DNA of 64,000 bases from Chryseobacterium indologenes (lineage in GTDB: Bacteria; Bacteroidota; Bacteroidia; Flavobacteriales; Weeksellaceae): positions 4,092,001 through 4,156,000 of the forward strand of contig NZ_CP018786.1 in NCBI RefSeq assembly GCF_002025665.1, in the 5' to 3' direction. The notes below the pieces were generated by a model. That model did no database searches and was not told the DNA's origin. It worked only from the letters and a program-made list of their open reading frames with translations. This document shows, in pieces, positions 51,233 through 59,521 of the stretch. Position 1 is the first letter of the stretch; each line of letters begins with the position of its first letter. The translations under genes were made by a program, and so were the position numbers.

Positions 51233-52567
51233 TTATTTCTTAAGTTCTTCTAAAAATTCGTCGTGAGAAATTTTAGTTTCTTTTTTGCTAGCTTTTTCAA
51301 GAATTACATCTTTCAATTTAGCCATTGCTACTTCAGAAGAAATTTGTCTTACCTGCTCTTGGTCTTTCAACATTTCAACAGCATATTTTTGGATTTCTTC
51401 ATCCCCTAAGTGGTGGATTCCGTAGATAGCCAATTGGTTTTTCACCAACTGCTCAGCCTGAGCTAATACATCAGCATAGTCAAGGTTAATTTCATTTTCA
51501 GTCATCAATTTACCTTCGATGATCTGATATTTCAATTGGTTTTTCTCAGCTTCAAGAATTTCTTTAGCCTGATCTTCAGACTGGATATTCTGGTTAGAGA
51601 ATAATAACCACTTCACAAGGAAAGATTCAGGAAGTTTTACTTCTTCTTTCTCTGTTACTTGCTCTAATACTTTATTCACGAAGTGAACATCAGCATTCTG
51701 TTGGAAATACTCGTCTAATTCAGTTTTCACTTTATCTTTAAGCTCATCTTCAGACTTAATGTTTCCTTCTCCGTATACTTTGTCGAATAGATCCTGATTA
51801 AGTTCAGCTAAATCTAATGAATAGAAATCTTTTACTTTAACTTCTAATTCATTGTGGTGTAGGTGCTCAACTTCTTCTTTGCTGAATCCTAATTCTTTAG
51901 CTAATTCTTCGTCACCTGCAAGAGTTTCTTTCGTTACTTTTACAGAACCTTCCATTTTCAAACCTTTTACCAATTTGAAAGCTTCTTTGTTTTCAGCAGT
52001 AATAGTAAGGTTTTTTGGGTGGTGATTGTGCTCTCCTTCAGCATCTTCTTCCACAACCTGAGAAACTTCTAAAGCAATGTAAGAATCTTTAGTGATTTTA
52101 TCTTGAGGAACCTGCTCAGCGAAACGCTTCTGCATGTTTTCAATGCTCTTACCGATTTCTTTATCAGAAGCTTCTACTTTGTAATGAGGAGCTTCATATT
52201 TAGCTAAATCTATAGTGAATTCAGGCTCAAATCCTACTTCGAAAGCAACTTCTAATTGATCAGCATTGTAATCGAATTCGTTTACTGGCTGAGGAACAGG
52301 CTGACCAACTAATCTTAGTTTGTTGTCATTAACATAGTTGTTTAAAGCATCAGAAACTTGTCTGTTGATTTCTTCAAATGCAATACCTGCTTCATATTGT
52401 TTTTTAACCATACTCAAAGGCACTTTCCCTTTTCTGAATCCAGGAACTTGCGCATTTTTAGCATAATTAATCAACTGCTTCTCTACTTTTTCTTTGTAGT
52501 CAGATTTTTCCAATGTTACTGTAAGCAATGCACTTACATCATCATGGTTTTGTGCGGTAACCTTCAT
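51233..52567 (-). CDS. tig: Trigger factor
   Basis: The 444-residue protein matches trigger factor: an N-terminal ribosome-binding domain with VPGFRKGKVPLSMVKKQYE (about residues 42-60), a middle PPIase region of low similarity to FKBP (about 150-250) and a helical C-terminal chaperone part. It binds ribosomal L23 and receives nascent chains. The middle domain looks divergent, as usual in Bacteroidota. Confidence 0.92.
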   Translation of the reverse strand: MKVTAQNHDDVSALLTVTLEKSDYKEKVEKQLINYAKNAQVPGFRKGKVPLSMVKKQYEAGIAFEEINRQVSDALNNYVNDNKLRLVGQPVPQPVNEFDYNADQLEVAFEVGFEPEFTIDLAKYEAPHYKVEASDKEIGKSIENMQKRFAEQVPQDKITKDSYIALEVSQVVEEDAEGEHNHHPKNLTITAENKEAFKLVKGLKMEGSVKVTKETLAGDEELAKELGFSKEEVEHLHHNELEVKVKDFYSLDLAELNQDLFDKVYGEGNIKSEDELKDKVKTELDEYFQQNADVHFVNKVLEQVTEKEEVKLPESFLVKWLLFSNQNIQSEDQAKEILEAEKNQLKYQIIEGKLMTENEINLDYADVLAQAEQLVKNQLAIYGIHHLGDEEIQKYAVEMLKDQEQVRQISSEVAMAKLKDVILEKASKKETKISHDEFLEELKK

Positions 52568-52589
52568 TATTGATTAAAATTTTAGGTTG

Positions 52590-52597
52590 CAAAAATA
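52590..52597 (-). promoter_or_regulatory. Putative -7 element of tig
   Basis: The reverse strand reads TATTTTTG, 22 bases upstream of the ATG at 52567. Confidence 0.45.
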
Positions 52598-52656
52598 GGA
52601 ATTTTTTATGAAAAATACCCATTTAAAATCAACTTATAAAGCCAAATATTGTTAAA

Positions 52657-52684
52657 TAAAAAACCACCGGAGAATTCCGGTGGT
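52657..52684 (-). terminator. Rho-independent terminator of the TonB receptor unit
   Basis: ACCACCGGA and TCCGGTGGT form a perfect 9-bp stem with a GAAT loop; the reverse strand then reads a T-run. Confidence 0.88.
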
Positions 52685-52705
52685 CCAAACAAGATTAAAG
52701 GTATA

Positions 52706-53293
52706 TTAATTAATAATATTATAGTTAGCCTGTGCATCCGTTTCTCCTCCTGTATGAGTACCGTAAGTCACTCCATTTCCGCTCACAGCAGAAGCTTCAG
52801 AAACCGTTACCGGCTCATGGAACAATGTAAGAACCAACTGACTAGGGGCAGAAGCATTTTTCACAGCAGTATTTACTACCCATTTTGTTTTCAACCCTAC
52901 ACGGTTTCCGTCTCCTCTTGTTGACTTTTCATCATCTGTACGGGTTAAAGTAATATCTGAGTTTGGAAAATTATATACTAAGAAATGTTCATCTTTTGCA
53001 TCTTTGATTTCCTGAGTGGCATCTTCGTCACCGTTCTTGAAAATAACCTCTACATTATAAGTATGGCCATTGATCAGCTTCACATTAGGATTCGTAGTGC
53101 TGTTTACCTGATAATCATATACTACCGGAGCTCCACCGGCAGCATCTGTTACTCTTAAGAGAACATCTGAAAGTTCTTCCTGAGGAAGATCATCTGCTTC
53201 ATCATCGCTTCTGTTACACGATGTTAAGCTTAAAGAAACAGCTAAGAATAAAAGTCCTAAAATAAGTGTTGTATTTTTAAAAATATTTTTCAT
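52706..53293 (-). CDS. Lipoprotein paired with the TonB-dependent receptor
   Basis: The 195-residue protein has a lipoprotein signal (SLSLTSCNRSDD, lipobox Cys near residue 26) and an acidic linker, then a beta-rich domain with VKLINGHTYNVEVIFKNGDE and LVLTLFHEPVTVS. I do not recognise the domain. It begins 18 bases after the TonB receptor stop and probably works with it on the outer membrane surface, binding the same substrate. It is not a SusD protein. Confidence 0.72.
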   Translation of the reverse strand: MKNIFKNTTLILGLLFLAVSLSLTSCNRSDDEADDLPQEELSDVLLRVTDAAGGAPVVYDYQVNSTTNPNVKLINGHTYNVEVIFKNGDEDATQEIKDAKDEHFLVYNFPNSDITLTRTDDEKSTRGDGNRVGLKTKWVVNTAVKNASAPSQLVLTLFHEPVTVSEASAVSGNGVTYGTHTGGETDAQANYNIIN

Positions 53294-53311
53294 TTTTTTG
53301 ATTTTAAGTAA

Positions 53312-55705
53312 TTAAAATTGATATTTAAGAGTTAAAATAAAGTTTCTTCCCATTTCGTTGGAAAAGAAACGAAGTCTGTTCAGATAATCTCTGTACGACG
53401 TGTTGAATACATTTCGGATTGAAAAATCAATGCCGAAATTTTTAGACAGATTTACCCCTGTCTGAAGGTTCCAAAGGGAATATCCGTTTGGAGGTGTAGA
53501 AATATCCACTTCTTCATTGTAAGCATTTCCGTCTGAATCAAATAATCTGATCGGAACGTTATACACTGGAAATCTTGTCTGTTTCAGGAAAGTATTATTA
53601 CTTATAGTGAAATAGAAATTTTTCCATTCTTTTTTATTGAATTCCAATGAATTGTTAAAATTCGGAGGCATCATAAGAATAAGCGGTACATCATGAGTCT
53701 GATCCTGCCCATAAACGTAAGATCCGCTTCCTTTGTAAGTCAGATTATCTGTGATCTTAAGCTGAGCATCAATATCCAATCCGTACATTTTTGCATTGAT
53801 CTGTTGATAATTGTATACCACAAAAGCTCCTCCCCACTGAGTATTCTGATATCCTGTAGGAATCTGGTTGATAAAATTCTGAGTATAAAAGAAATAGGGG
53901 TTTACTGAAATATTCAATCCTTTTAGAACATTCGCTTTTACATCTGCCACCAAGTTAAACTGATTTCCGGTTTCGCTTTTCATTCTCATATCTCCTCTTT
54001 CAATAATGGCTGCAGAATGGTGAAGTCCGTCAGCAAAAAGCTCTGCAATATTCGGAGACCTTGAAACTCTGGCATAATTAAATTTCAGATTGAAATATTC
54101 GGAAGGGTGATAAACAATTCCACCGTTTACTGAAATATTATTATACGTTAATGACGGCTTGGTAAGAATTCTGTTTTGGTTGATTCTTACTACAAAATCT
54201 GAATAATCTGCAGCATAAAGTTTATTCCAGTCGCTCAGATCATACCATTTTGTGACATCATAATGATCATAATCATATCTGCCTCCCAGTTCCAGATCCA
54301 ATTCGGATGCAATTTTATATTTTAATACGGAATAAATCCCTGCATAATATCTGTCATAATTCGGAACAAGACGTCTTGCTTCGGTCTGCGTATTGGAATA
54401 ATTATTCTGGTATCCTGCATTAATTCCTGTTTCAAGATTCCAGTTCCCTCTTTCTATCAGATGGTTTACATTCAGATCATTAGTGATCAGTTCAAGATCT
54501 AATGCCGGTTTTTTGCTCAAAGCTTCTGTACGTCTGATATCATATTCTTTTCTATGATTGTACTGAAAGCTATACGTAGCCGTGATTTTTCCAAAATTTT
54601 CAAATCTTTTGTAAGCAGAAACTTTAGCAATATGATGCTCAATTTCCTGTTTAGGATTGTCAATATCATAGCTAAAATCTCTCTGATAAATTGGTTGTGG
54701 TGATGTAAGAGCATTTCGCAGATCTTCAGAGTTCCCTACGTGAGAACTTCTAAGAATCCCGACTGTGCTTTTCGTCAGATAATAATCAAATGAAAATCCT
54801 TTTTCAAATGTCATTTTCTGTACACCAAAATTAAATCCTGAACTCTCAAGACCAGTATTCATCAAGCCATACTCCGGAGCTTCAAGATCTCCCAGTTTTT
54901 TATAGCTTCCATTGGTTTTTATAGCCCAACCATTCTCCCAGGTTTTTGCCAATTTTACATTAAGATCAGCTCCTCTTCCGTTGGAAATCCCGGAAAGAGA
55001 AACATTTCCCATAATGGTATCTTTCTTAGGTAAAACCTGAGGCTGCAAAACAACTACTCCACCTACGGCTCCGGCACCATATTTCAAAGCAGATGCTCCT
55101 TTGATGACATCAATATGTTCAAAATTATTGACATCAACATTGGGTGCATGCTCTACTCCCCATTCCTGCTCTGCAAGTTTCACCCCATCATTAAGAATAG
55201 AAACCCTGCTTCCATAAAGCCCATGGATAATAGGTTTAGCAATATTATTTCCTGTTTTAAGAACGTTTACACCGGAAATATTGGTTAATAAATTCCCTAA
55301 GTTTTCGGTGACATTTCTTGAAAGCGTTGATTTATCAAGTGTTTTCACCACCATACTTCCATTGTTCTTATGACTACCATGAATAGTCACAGTTTCAATA
55401 TCTTTAACATGGTGTTCCAGCGTAATAACCAGCTGAACATCCTGATTAACTCCTATATTTTCAGTATAATCATCACAATCAGGATGTTGTGCAATGAGTG
55501 TATACTTTCCTGCAGGAATTTTGTCAAAAGAAAATTTACCTTTGTTGTTTGTTTTGGCTGTAAAGTTCCCGATTTTAATCACTGCATTTTCCAGCAATGT
55601 TTTATCATGGAAATCATGAACGGTTCCCTCTACAGTATAAGTTTTTTGTGCACTTGTAAATACTGATCCGCAAAAGATCAGCAGCAGGCAATATATCAAT
55701 TTCAT
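53312..55705 (-). CDS. TonB-dependent outer membrane receptor
   Basis: The 797-residue protein has a signal peptide, a carboxypeptidase-like beta domain (about residues 20-105), a plug (about 115-230 with HVNNFEHIDVIKGAS-type VDVNNFEHIDVIKGASALKY) and a 22-strand barrel ending in LKYQF. Within the barrel, RVSRSPNIAELFADGLHHSA resembles the ZnuD zinc/haem receptor group. It moves an unknown substrate using the TonB-ExbBD energy. The neighbouring small His/Cys protein supports a metal. It is followed by the lipoprotein and terminator. Confidence 0.85.
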   Translation of the reverse strand: MKLIYCLLLIFCGSVFTSAQKTYTVEGTVHDFHDKTLLENAVIKIGNFTAKTNNKGKFSFDKIPAGKYTLIAQHPDCDDYTENIGVNQDVQLVITLEHHVKDIETVTIHGSHKNNGSMVVKTLDKSTLSRNVTENLGNLLTNISGVNVLKTGNNIAKPIIHGLYGSRVSILNDGVKLAEQEWGVEHAPNVDVNNFEHIDVIKGASALKYGAGAVGGVVVLQPQVLPKKDTIMGNVSLSGISNGRGADLNVKLAKTWENGWAIKTNGSYKKLGDLEAPEYGLMNTGLESSGFNFGVQKMTFEKGFSFDYYLTKSTVGILRSSHVGNSEDLRNALTSPQPIYQRDFSYDIDNPKQEIEHHIAKVSAYKRFENFGKITATYSFQYNHRKEYDIRRTEALSKKPALDLELITNDLNVNHLIERGNWNLETGINAGYQNNYSNTQTEARRLVPNYDRYYAGIYSVLKYKIASELDLELGGRYDYDHYDVTKWYDLSDWNKLYAADYSDFVVRINQNRILTKPSLTYNNISVNGGIVYHPSEYFNLKFNYARVSRSPNIAELFADGLHHSAAIIERGDMRMKSETGNQFNLVADVKANVLKGLNISVNPYFFYTQNFINQIPTGYQNTQWGGAFVVYNYQQINAKMYGLDIDAQLKITDNLTYKGSGSYVYGQDQTHDVPLILMMPPNFNNSLEFNKKEWKNFYFTISNNTFLKQTRFPVYNVPIRLFDSDGNAYNEEVDISTPPNGYSLWNLQTGVNLSKNFGIDFSIRNVFNTSYRDYLNRLRFFSNEMGRNFILTLKYQF

Positions 55706-55954
55706 TGTAAATAGATTGATTGCGCACCCTTTTCAACAGGGTACATTTTTCGTTAAAATTTGTGGGAAGGGTCAGTTTTGATGGTACAATGTATTCCTGG
55801 TAAGAAGTTAGGAGCCGGAAAATAGTAATTGAACATTATTAAATATCAATTACAGATTATCAGGTATTTTTCCCAACAACTTTAAACATTGAATTTGAAG
55901 TAGTAAACATTGAACTTTAAAGTACAAAACTTTAAACCCTATAGAATCTGTGAA

Positions 55955-56311
55955 TTATGCAAGTGCGGGCGGTCCCCGAAGCTGAAAAGTGAATTTGGTC
56001 TGTGACCAGATTTTCTCCTGGATGGCAATGATTTGTTTTACTTCATGGCTGTAATGCTCAAAAGTAAAGTTAAATTCTTCAGGAGCTAATGTATGTCCGG
56101 TAACCAAAAAGTGGCAGGCCAGACAGTCGCCAGCTTTCTCTTTAGTAACGGCTTTCGTCATCGTATTCTCAACTTTTTTAAGATGAAATGCCTTAAAATA
56201 ATCTACAGAATCGTGATGGTGAAAGCTTTGAGAAAGCAGCGCAAGGAAATATACTCCAAACAATAGCTTGGAGATAAAACTCTTTAGGTTTCTGCTTTCT
56301 TTAAAAATCAT
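55955..56311 (-). CDS. Small His/Cys-rich membrane-anchored protein
   Basis: The 118-residue protein has one hydrophobic helix (about residues 13-29), then SQSFHHHDS, GDCLACHFLVTGH (CxxCH) and LRGPPALA at the end. The LRGPPA ending and Cys/His cluster resemble a DUF2946-like family seen beside metal TonB receptors in Bacteroidota. It lies upstream of the receptor gene and is probably involved in metal binding in the periplasm. TAATTTTG stands 4 bases before the ATG. Confidence 0.7.
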   Translation of the reverse strand: MIFKESRNLKSFISKLLFGVYFLALLSQSFHHHDSVDYFKAFHLKKVENTMTKAVTKEKAGDCLACHFLVTGHTLAPEEFNFTFEHYSHEVKQIIAIQEKIWSQTKFTFQLRGPPALA

Positions 56312-56315
56312 GGTT

Positions 56316-56323
56316 CAAAATTA
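56316..56323 (-). promoter_or_regulatory. -7 element of the His/Cys protein gene
   Basis: The reverse strand reads TAATTTTG followed by AACC and the ATG, giving a leaderless design. Confidence 0.5.
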
Positions 56324-56415
56324 TGAAAATAATTTAATTGTTTCCTTAAACTTTTATTAAATTACTTTATGATTGTTGACAATAGGTAGAAATGAATACG
56401 TTTTTGTTACAAAAA

Positions 56416-56449
56416 AAATGCTTCATCCTATTGATTTGATGAAGCATTT
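56416..56449 (-). terminator. Rho-independent terminator of the ABC-F gene
   Basis: AAATGCTTCATC and GATGAAGCATTT form a perfect 12-bp stem with a 10-base loop; the reverse strand runs into a T-run. Confidence 0.88.
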
Positions 56450-56460
56450 ATATTTTAAGT

Positions 56461-58389
56461 TTAATCTAGTTGGGTTCCAAGATATTCCCACTCCTGCAAT
56501 GCTGTTTCCAGCTCTTCCTTAGCTTTATTGTATTGCTCTAAGGTTTCATCGGAAGGATTTTCTTTGGTAAAAGAAGTTTCCATTTGCTCTATTTTTGTTT
56601 CAAGCTCGGAAATTTTCTCTTCTACTTTTTTGATTTTATTCTGAATATTTTTCTGTTCTTTACTTACAATATTTGAAGATTGACTGCTGGTTACTGCAGG
56701 TTTTTCTTCTACTTTCTTAGGTTCTACCTTTACTTCGCTGTGAAGTTTTGCCTTTTCTGCCGAAATTTCTCTGATGGTTTCCTTTTGTCTGTACTCAAGG
56801 TATTCATTAATATCTCCAAGGAATTCTTTCATTTTCCCATCACGGAATTCGTAGATCTTATCACAAAGTCCCTGAAGGAATTCCCTGTCGTGCGAGATTA
56901 CGATTAAAGTTCCTTCAAAATTCTGCAGAGCCAGCTTGATAATTTCTTTAGACTGGATATCCAGGTGGTTGGTAGGTTCGTCCATGATCAGCGTGTTGAA
57001 AGGACGAAGTAGCAGTTTACAAAGTGCCAGACGGTTTCTTTCTCCTCCGGAAAGTACTTTTGTCTTTTTAGTAACAGCATCTCCCTGGAAAAGGAAAGAT
57101 CCCAGTAAATCTCTTACTCTTGGTCTTGTTTCTTCTGTTGCAGCATCTTCGGCTTCTTCCAGAACCGTTTTATTAGGGGTCAACACCTCTTCCTGATTCT
57201 GAGCGAAATATCCAATGTTGACATTATGTCCAAGATTCCAGGCACCGGAATAATCTTTAATATCTCCGGCTAAAATTTTAGCCAATGTTGTTTTTCCTTG
57301 TCCGTTCTGTCCTAAAAGAGCAATTCTGTCTCCTCTCTGAACGATAAAGTCTACATCATCAAAAATCTGCTTCTGCCCGTAAGCTTTTCCAAGATTGATG
57401 GCTTCGAAGATCACTTTCCCCGGAACCATAGACTGTACGAAACGGATATTGAATTTCGAAACGTCCTCGTTATCAACTTCAATACGTTCAATTTTATCTA
57501 ATTTCTTAATAAGGGACTGCGCGAAAGATGCTTTAGTAGCACTTGCACGGAACTTATTAATGTTGTCTTCCATTTGCTTGATCTCCGCATCCTGATTCTT
57601 TTTAGCCTGAATCAGTTTTTCACGGCGATCTTCTCTCATTACAAGATATTTCGAGTAATTAGCTTTATAATCATCAACTTTTCTATTGTTGATATCGAAA
57701 GTACGGTTACACACCGCTGTCATAAACTGTTTATCGTGACTTACAAGAACAATGGCTCCCGGATAGTCTTTCAGGAAGTTCTCCAGCCAGATGATGGATT
57801 CCATATCCAGGTGGTTGGTAGGCTCATCGAGAAGCATAATATCATTCTTCTGAAGAAGTAATTTTGCCAATTCGATTCTCATTCTCCATCCTCCGGAAAA
57901 TTCATCAGTGATTTTTTGGAAATCATCTGCTTTAAATCCTAAACCAAATAATACTTTTTCCATGTCACCTTCAAGATTGTAGGCATCATGGTTCATCAAA
58001 AGGTCATTCAGTTCGGTCATTTTATTAATCAGATCTGTATAGGAATCACTTTCGTAGTCTGTTCTCACAGTCATTTGGTGATTCACCTCTTCAAGCTCAT
58101 TTTTCCAGGCATTGATCTGTTCGAAAGCCTGCATGGTTTCTGCCCACACCGTTCTTCCTTTTACGAAATCAAGATCCTGTTTAAGGAAACCAATGGTAAC
58201 ACTTCCTTCAGTCACTACTTCTCCTTCGTAGAAATTAATTTCTCCGGAAAGCATTTTCAATAAAGTGGATTTTCCCGCTCCATTTTTACCAACGAGACCT
58301 ACTTTATCATCCTTTTTAATGGTGAAATTGACATTTTGAAATAAATAATTTCCTGAATGGTGTAATCCTAAACTTTGAACCGAAAGCAT
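56461..58389 (-). CDS. ABC-F family ATPase
   Basis: The 642-residue protein has two ABC ATPase domains with no membrane segment. Domain 1: Walker A GKNGAGKST (about residues 34-42), signature FSGGWRMRIELAKLL and Walker B LLDEPTNHLD. Domain 2: GQNGQGKTT, LSGGERNRLALCKLLL and LIMDEPTNHLD. The C-terminal coiled coil (about 545-642) resembles Uup/YdiF. ABC-F proteins act on ribosomes in translation. The subgroup cannot be fixed by eye. Confidence 0.92.
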   Translation of the reverse strand: MLSVQSLGLHHSGNYLFQNVNFTIKKDDKVGLVGKNGAGKSTLLKMLSGEINFYEGEVVTEGSVTIGFLKQDLDFVKGRTVWAETMQAFEQINAWKNELEEVNHQMTVRTDYESDSYTDLINKMTELNDLLMNHDAYNLEGDMEKVLFGLGFKADDFQKITDEFSGGWRMRIELAKLLLQKNDIMLLDEPTNHLDMESIIWLENFLKDYPGAIVLVSHDKQFMTAVCNRTFDINNRKVDDYKANYSKYLVMREDRREKLIQAKKNQDAEIKQMEDNINKFRASATKASFAQSLIKKLDKIERIEVDNEDVSKFNIRFVQSMVPGKVIFEAINLGKAYGQKQIFDDVDFIVQRGDRIALLGQNGQGKTTLAKILAGDIKDYSGAWNLGHNVNIGYFAQNQEEVLTPNKTVLEEAEDAATEETRPRVRDLLGSFLFQGDAVTKKTKVLSGGERNRLALCKLLLRPFNTLIMDEPTNHLDIQSKEIIKLALQNFEGTLIVISHDREFLQGLCDKIYEFRDGKMKEFLGDINEYLEYRQKETIREISAEKAKLHSEVKVEPKKVEEKPAVTSSQSSNIVSKEQKNIQNKIKKVEEKISELETKIEQMETSFTKENPSDETLEQYNKAKEELETALQEWEYLGTQLD

Positions 58390-58400
58390 CTTAATTAATA

Positions 58401-58420
58401 ATTAGTAATGAATAATGAAT
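58401..58420. repeat. AATGAATAATGA-type repeat in the ABC-F leader
   Basis: ATTAGTAATGAATAATGAAT lies between the ABC-F start and its -7 element and matches the tract at 51092-51165 in composition and phase. Confidence 0.45.
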
Positions 58421-58429
58421 TTTCGGGTG

Positions 58430-58437
58430 CAAAAATA
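58430..58437 (-). promoter_or_regulatory. Putative -7 element of the ABC-F gene
   Basis: The reverse strand reads TATTTTTG, 40 bases upstream of the ATG at 58389, with the simple repeat tract in between. Confidence 0.45.
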
Positions 58438-58467
58438 CGGAAAAAGAAATGAATAGCCCAGAAATAA

Positions 58468-58496
58468 AAAAAGCTGCTCCAAACGAACAGCTTTTT
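58468..58496 (-). terminator. Rho-independent terminator
   Basis: AAAAAGCTG and CAGCTTTTT form a 9-bp stem around 11 bases, after the stop of the 58532 gene on the reverse strand. Confidence 0.8.
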
Positions 58497-58531
58497 ATTT
58501 TTACGAAAACGGATTTCAGAAAAGGATTTAT

Positions 58532-59269
58532 TTAATGAATATTGATAAGCTGTAATATTGACTGTCCTTCTGATACAGGAGCTACCGGAGCTGCTCCGGG
58601 TGCGTTTGTAATACCATAAGTTCCGGGAATCATCTCTAAATCATATTTTACATTTTTATCATTGAATATGAGTTTACATCCCGGTGCCATTGTACGGTTG
58701 GTAACAGATCCTGAATTCATATTGGTCTGAGCAGCGAATAAAACTATATTTTCATTAGGCTGCATAGTCACCTGTCCCTGTGACATACAACTAAATGCAC
58801 AGAATGGCTGAAACTCTCCGTTTACTTTTGCTGCAAGTCCAATGGTTATATTAGGTATACCCAGGAATCTGTCATTTCTTACTGTGATCATTCCTGCAGG
58901 AGCTGGTCCGTTTATCGAAAATGAACCATCCGGATGGAAAGTTACAGCTGTACCCAAGGGAATTTCCTCTGATAAAGCCTGCATCTGAATGGTTGAGTTC
59001 GGCTCAATAATTCCTTTATTATAAACATATACTTTATATTGGGGTTCACAATCAATTTCTATTGTATCAAAAACATCCAAAAAGTTGATGGCAAACCAAG
59101 CCGGCACTCCTGTATTAAGCTGATCAAAACCTGTGGCTCCTTTATATCCCATAAGCTGGTAACCATTTTCCTGAAGATACTGTAAAATGGCTTTTTGTTC
59201 TTGTGATGTAAAATCAAAATTAATTGTGTATAATGTAGTTCCTGATTTTTGCATGAGTGTCTTTTCCAT
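58532..59269 (-). CDS. Uncharacterised protein next to a Tle1-like gene
   Basis: The 245-residue protein has no signal peptide or membrane segment and is beta-rich in the second half (TVRNDRFLGIPNITIGLAAK, MTKL-free). It starts MEKTLMQKSGTTLYTINFDF and ends LQLINIH. I recognise no domain. It lies 252 bases downstream of the Tle1-like gene on the same strand, each with its own terminator, so a partner or immunity role is possible but not shown. Confidence 0.6.
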   Translation of the reverse strand: MEKTLMQKSGTTLYTINFDFTSQEQKAILQYLQENGYQLMGYKGATGFDQLNTGVPAWFAINFLDVFDTIEIDCEPQYKVYVYNKGIIEPNSTIQMQALSEEIPLGTAVTFHPDGSFSINGPAPAGMITVRNDRFLGIPNITIGLAAKVNGEFQPFCAFSCMSQGQVTMQPNENIVLFAAQTNMNSGSVTNRTMAPGCKLIFNDKNVKYDLEMIPGTYGITNAPGAAPVAPVSEGQSILQLINIH

Positions 59270-59460
59270 TGTTTTAATCTTTGGTGCTCTTACTCTTTTT
59301 GATATTAGGCTTTTCAGAATACGCCTTTGTTCATATTTTTATTTTGAAGCTTCATGGAATGAACAATTCAAAGTAACGAGAATTACCGTTCAAAATCTAC
59401 AGTATAATGTACTAAATGTATCACTCCGTAATTATACTCAACTGATCGTTAATAATTTAT

Positions 59461-59490
59461 AAAAAAAGGAGACACCCTCAGATGTCCCCT
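59461..59490 (-). terminator. Rho-independent terminator of the Tle1-like gene
   Basis: GGAGACA and TGTCCCC form a 7-bp stem with one G-U pair around 8 bases, with a T-run following on the reverse strand. Confidence 0.7.
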
Positions 59491-59521
59491 AACCTAAATT
59501 TAAAACTGAGAAGTATTTTCA

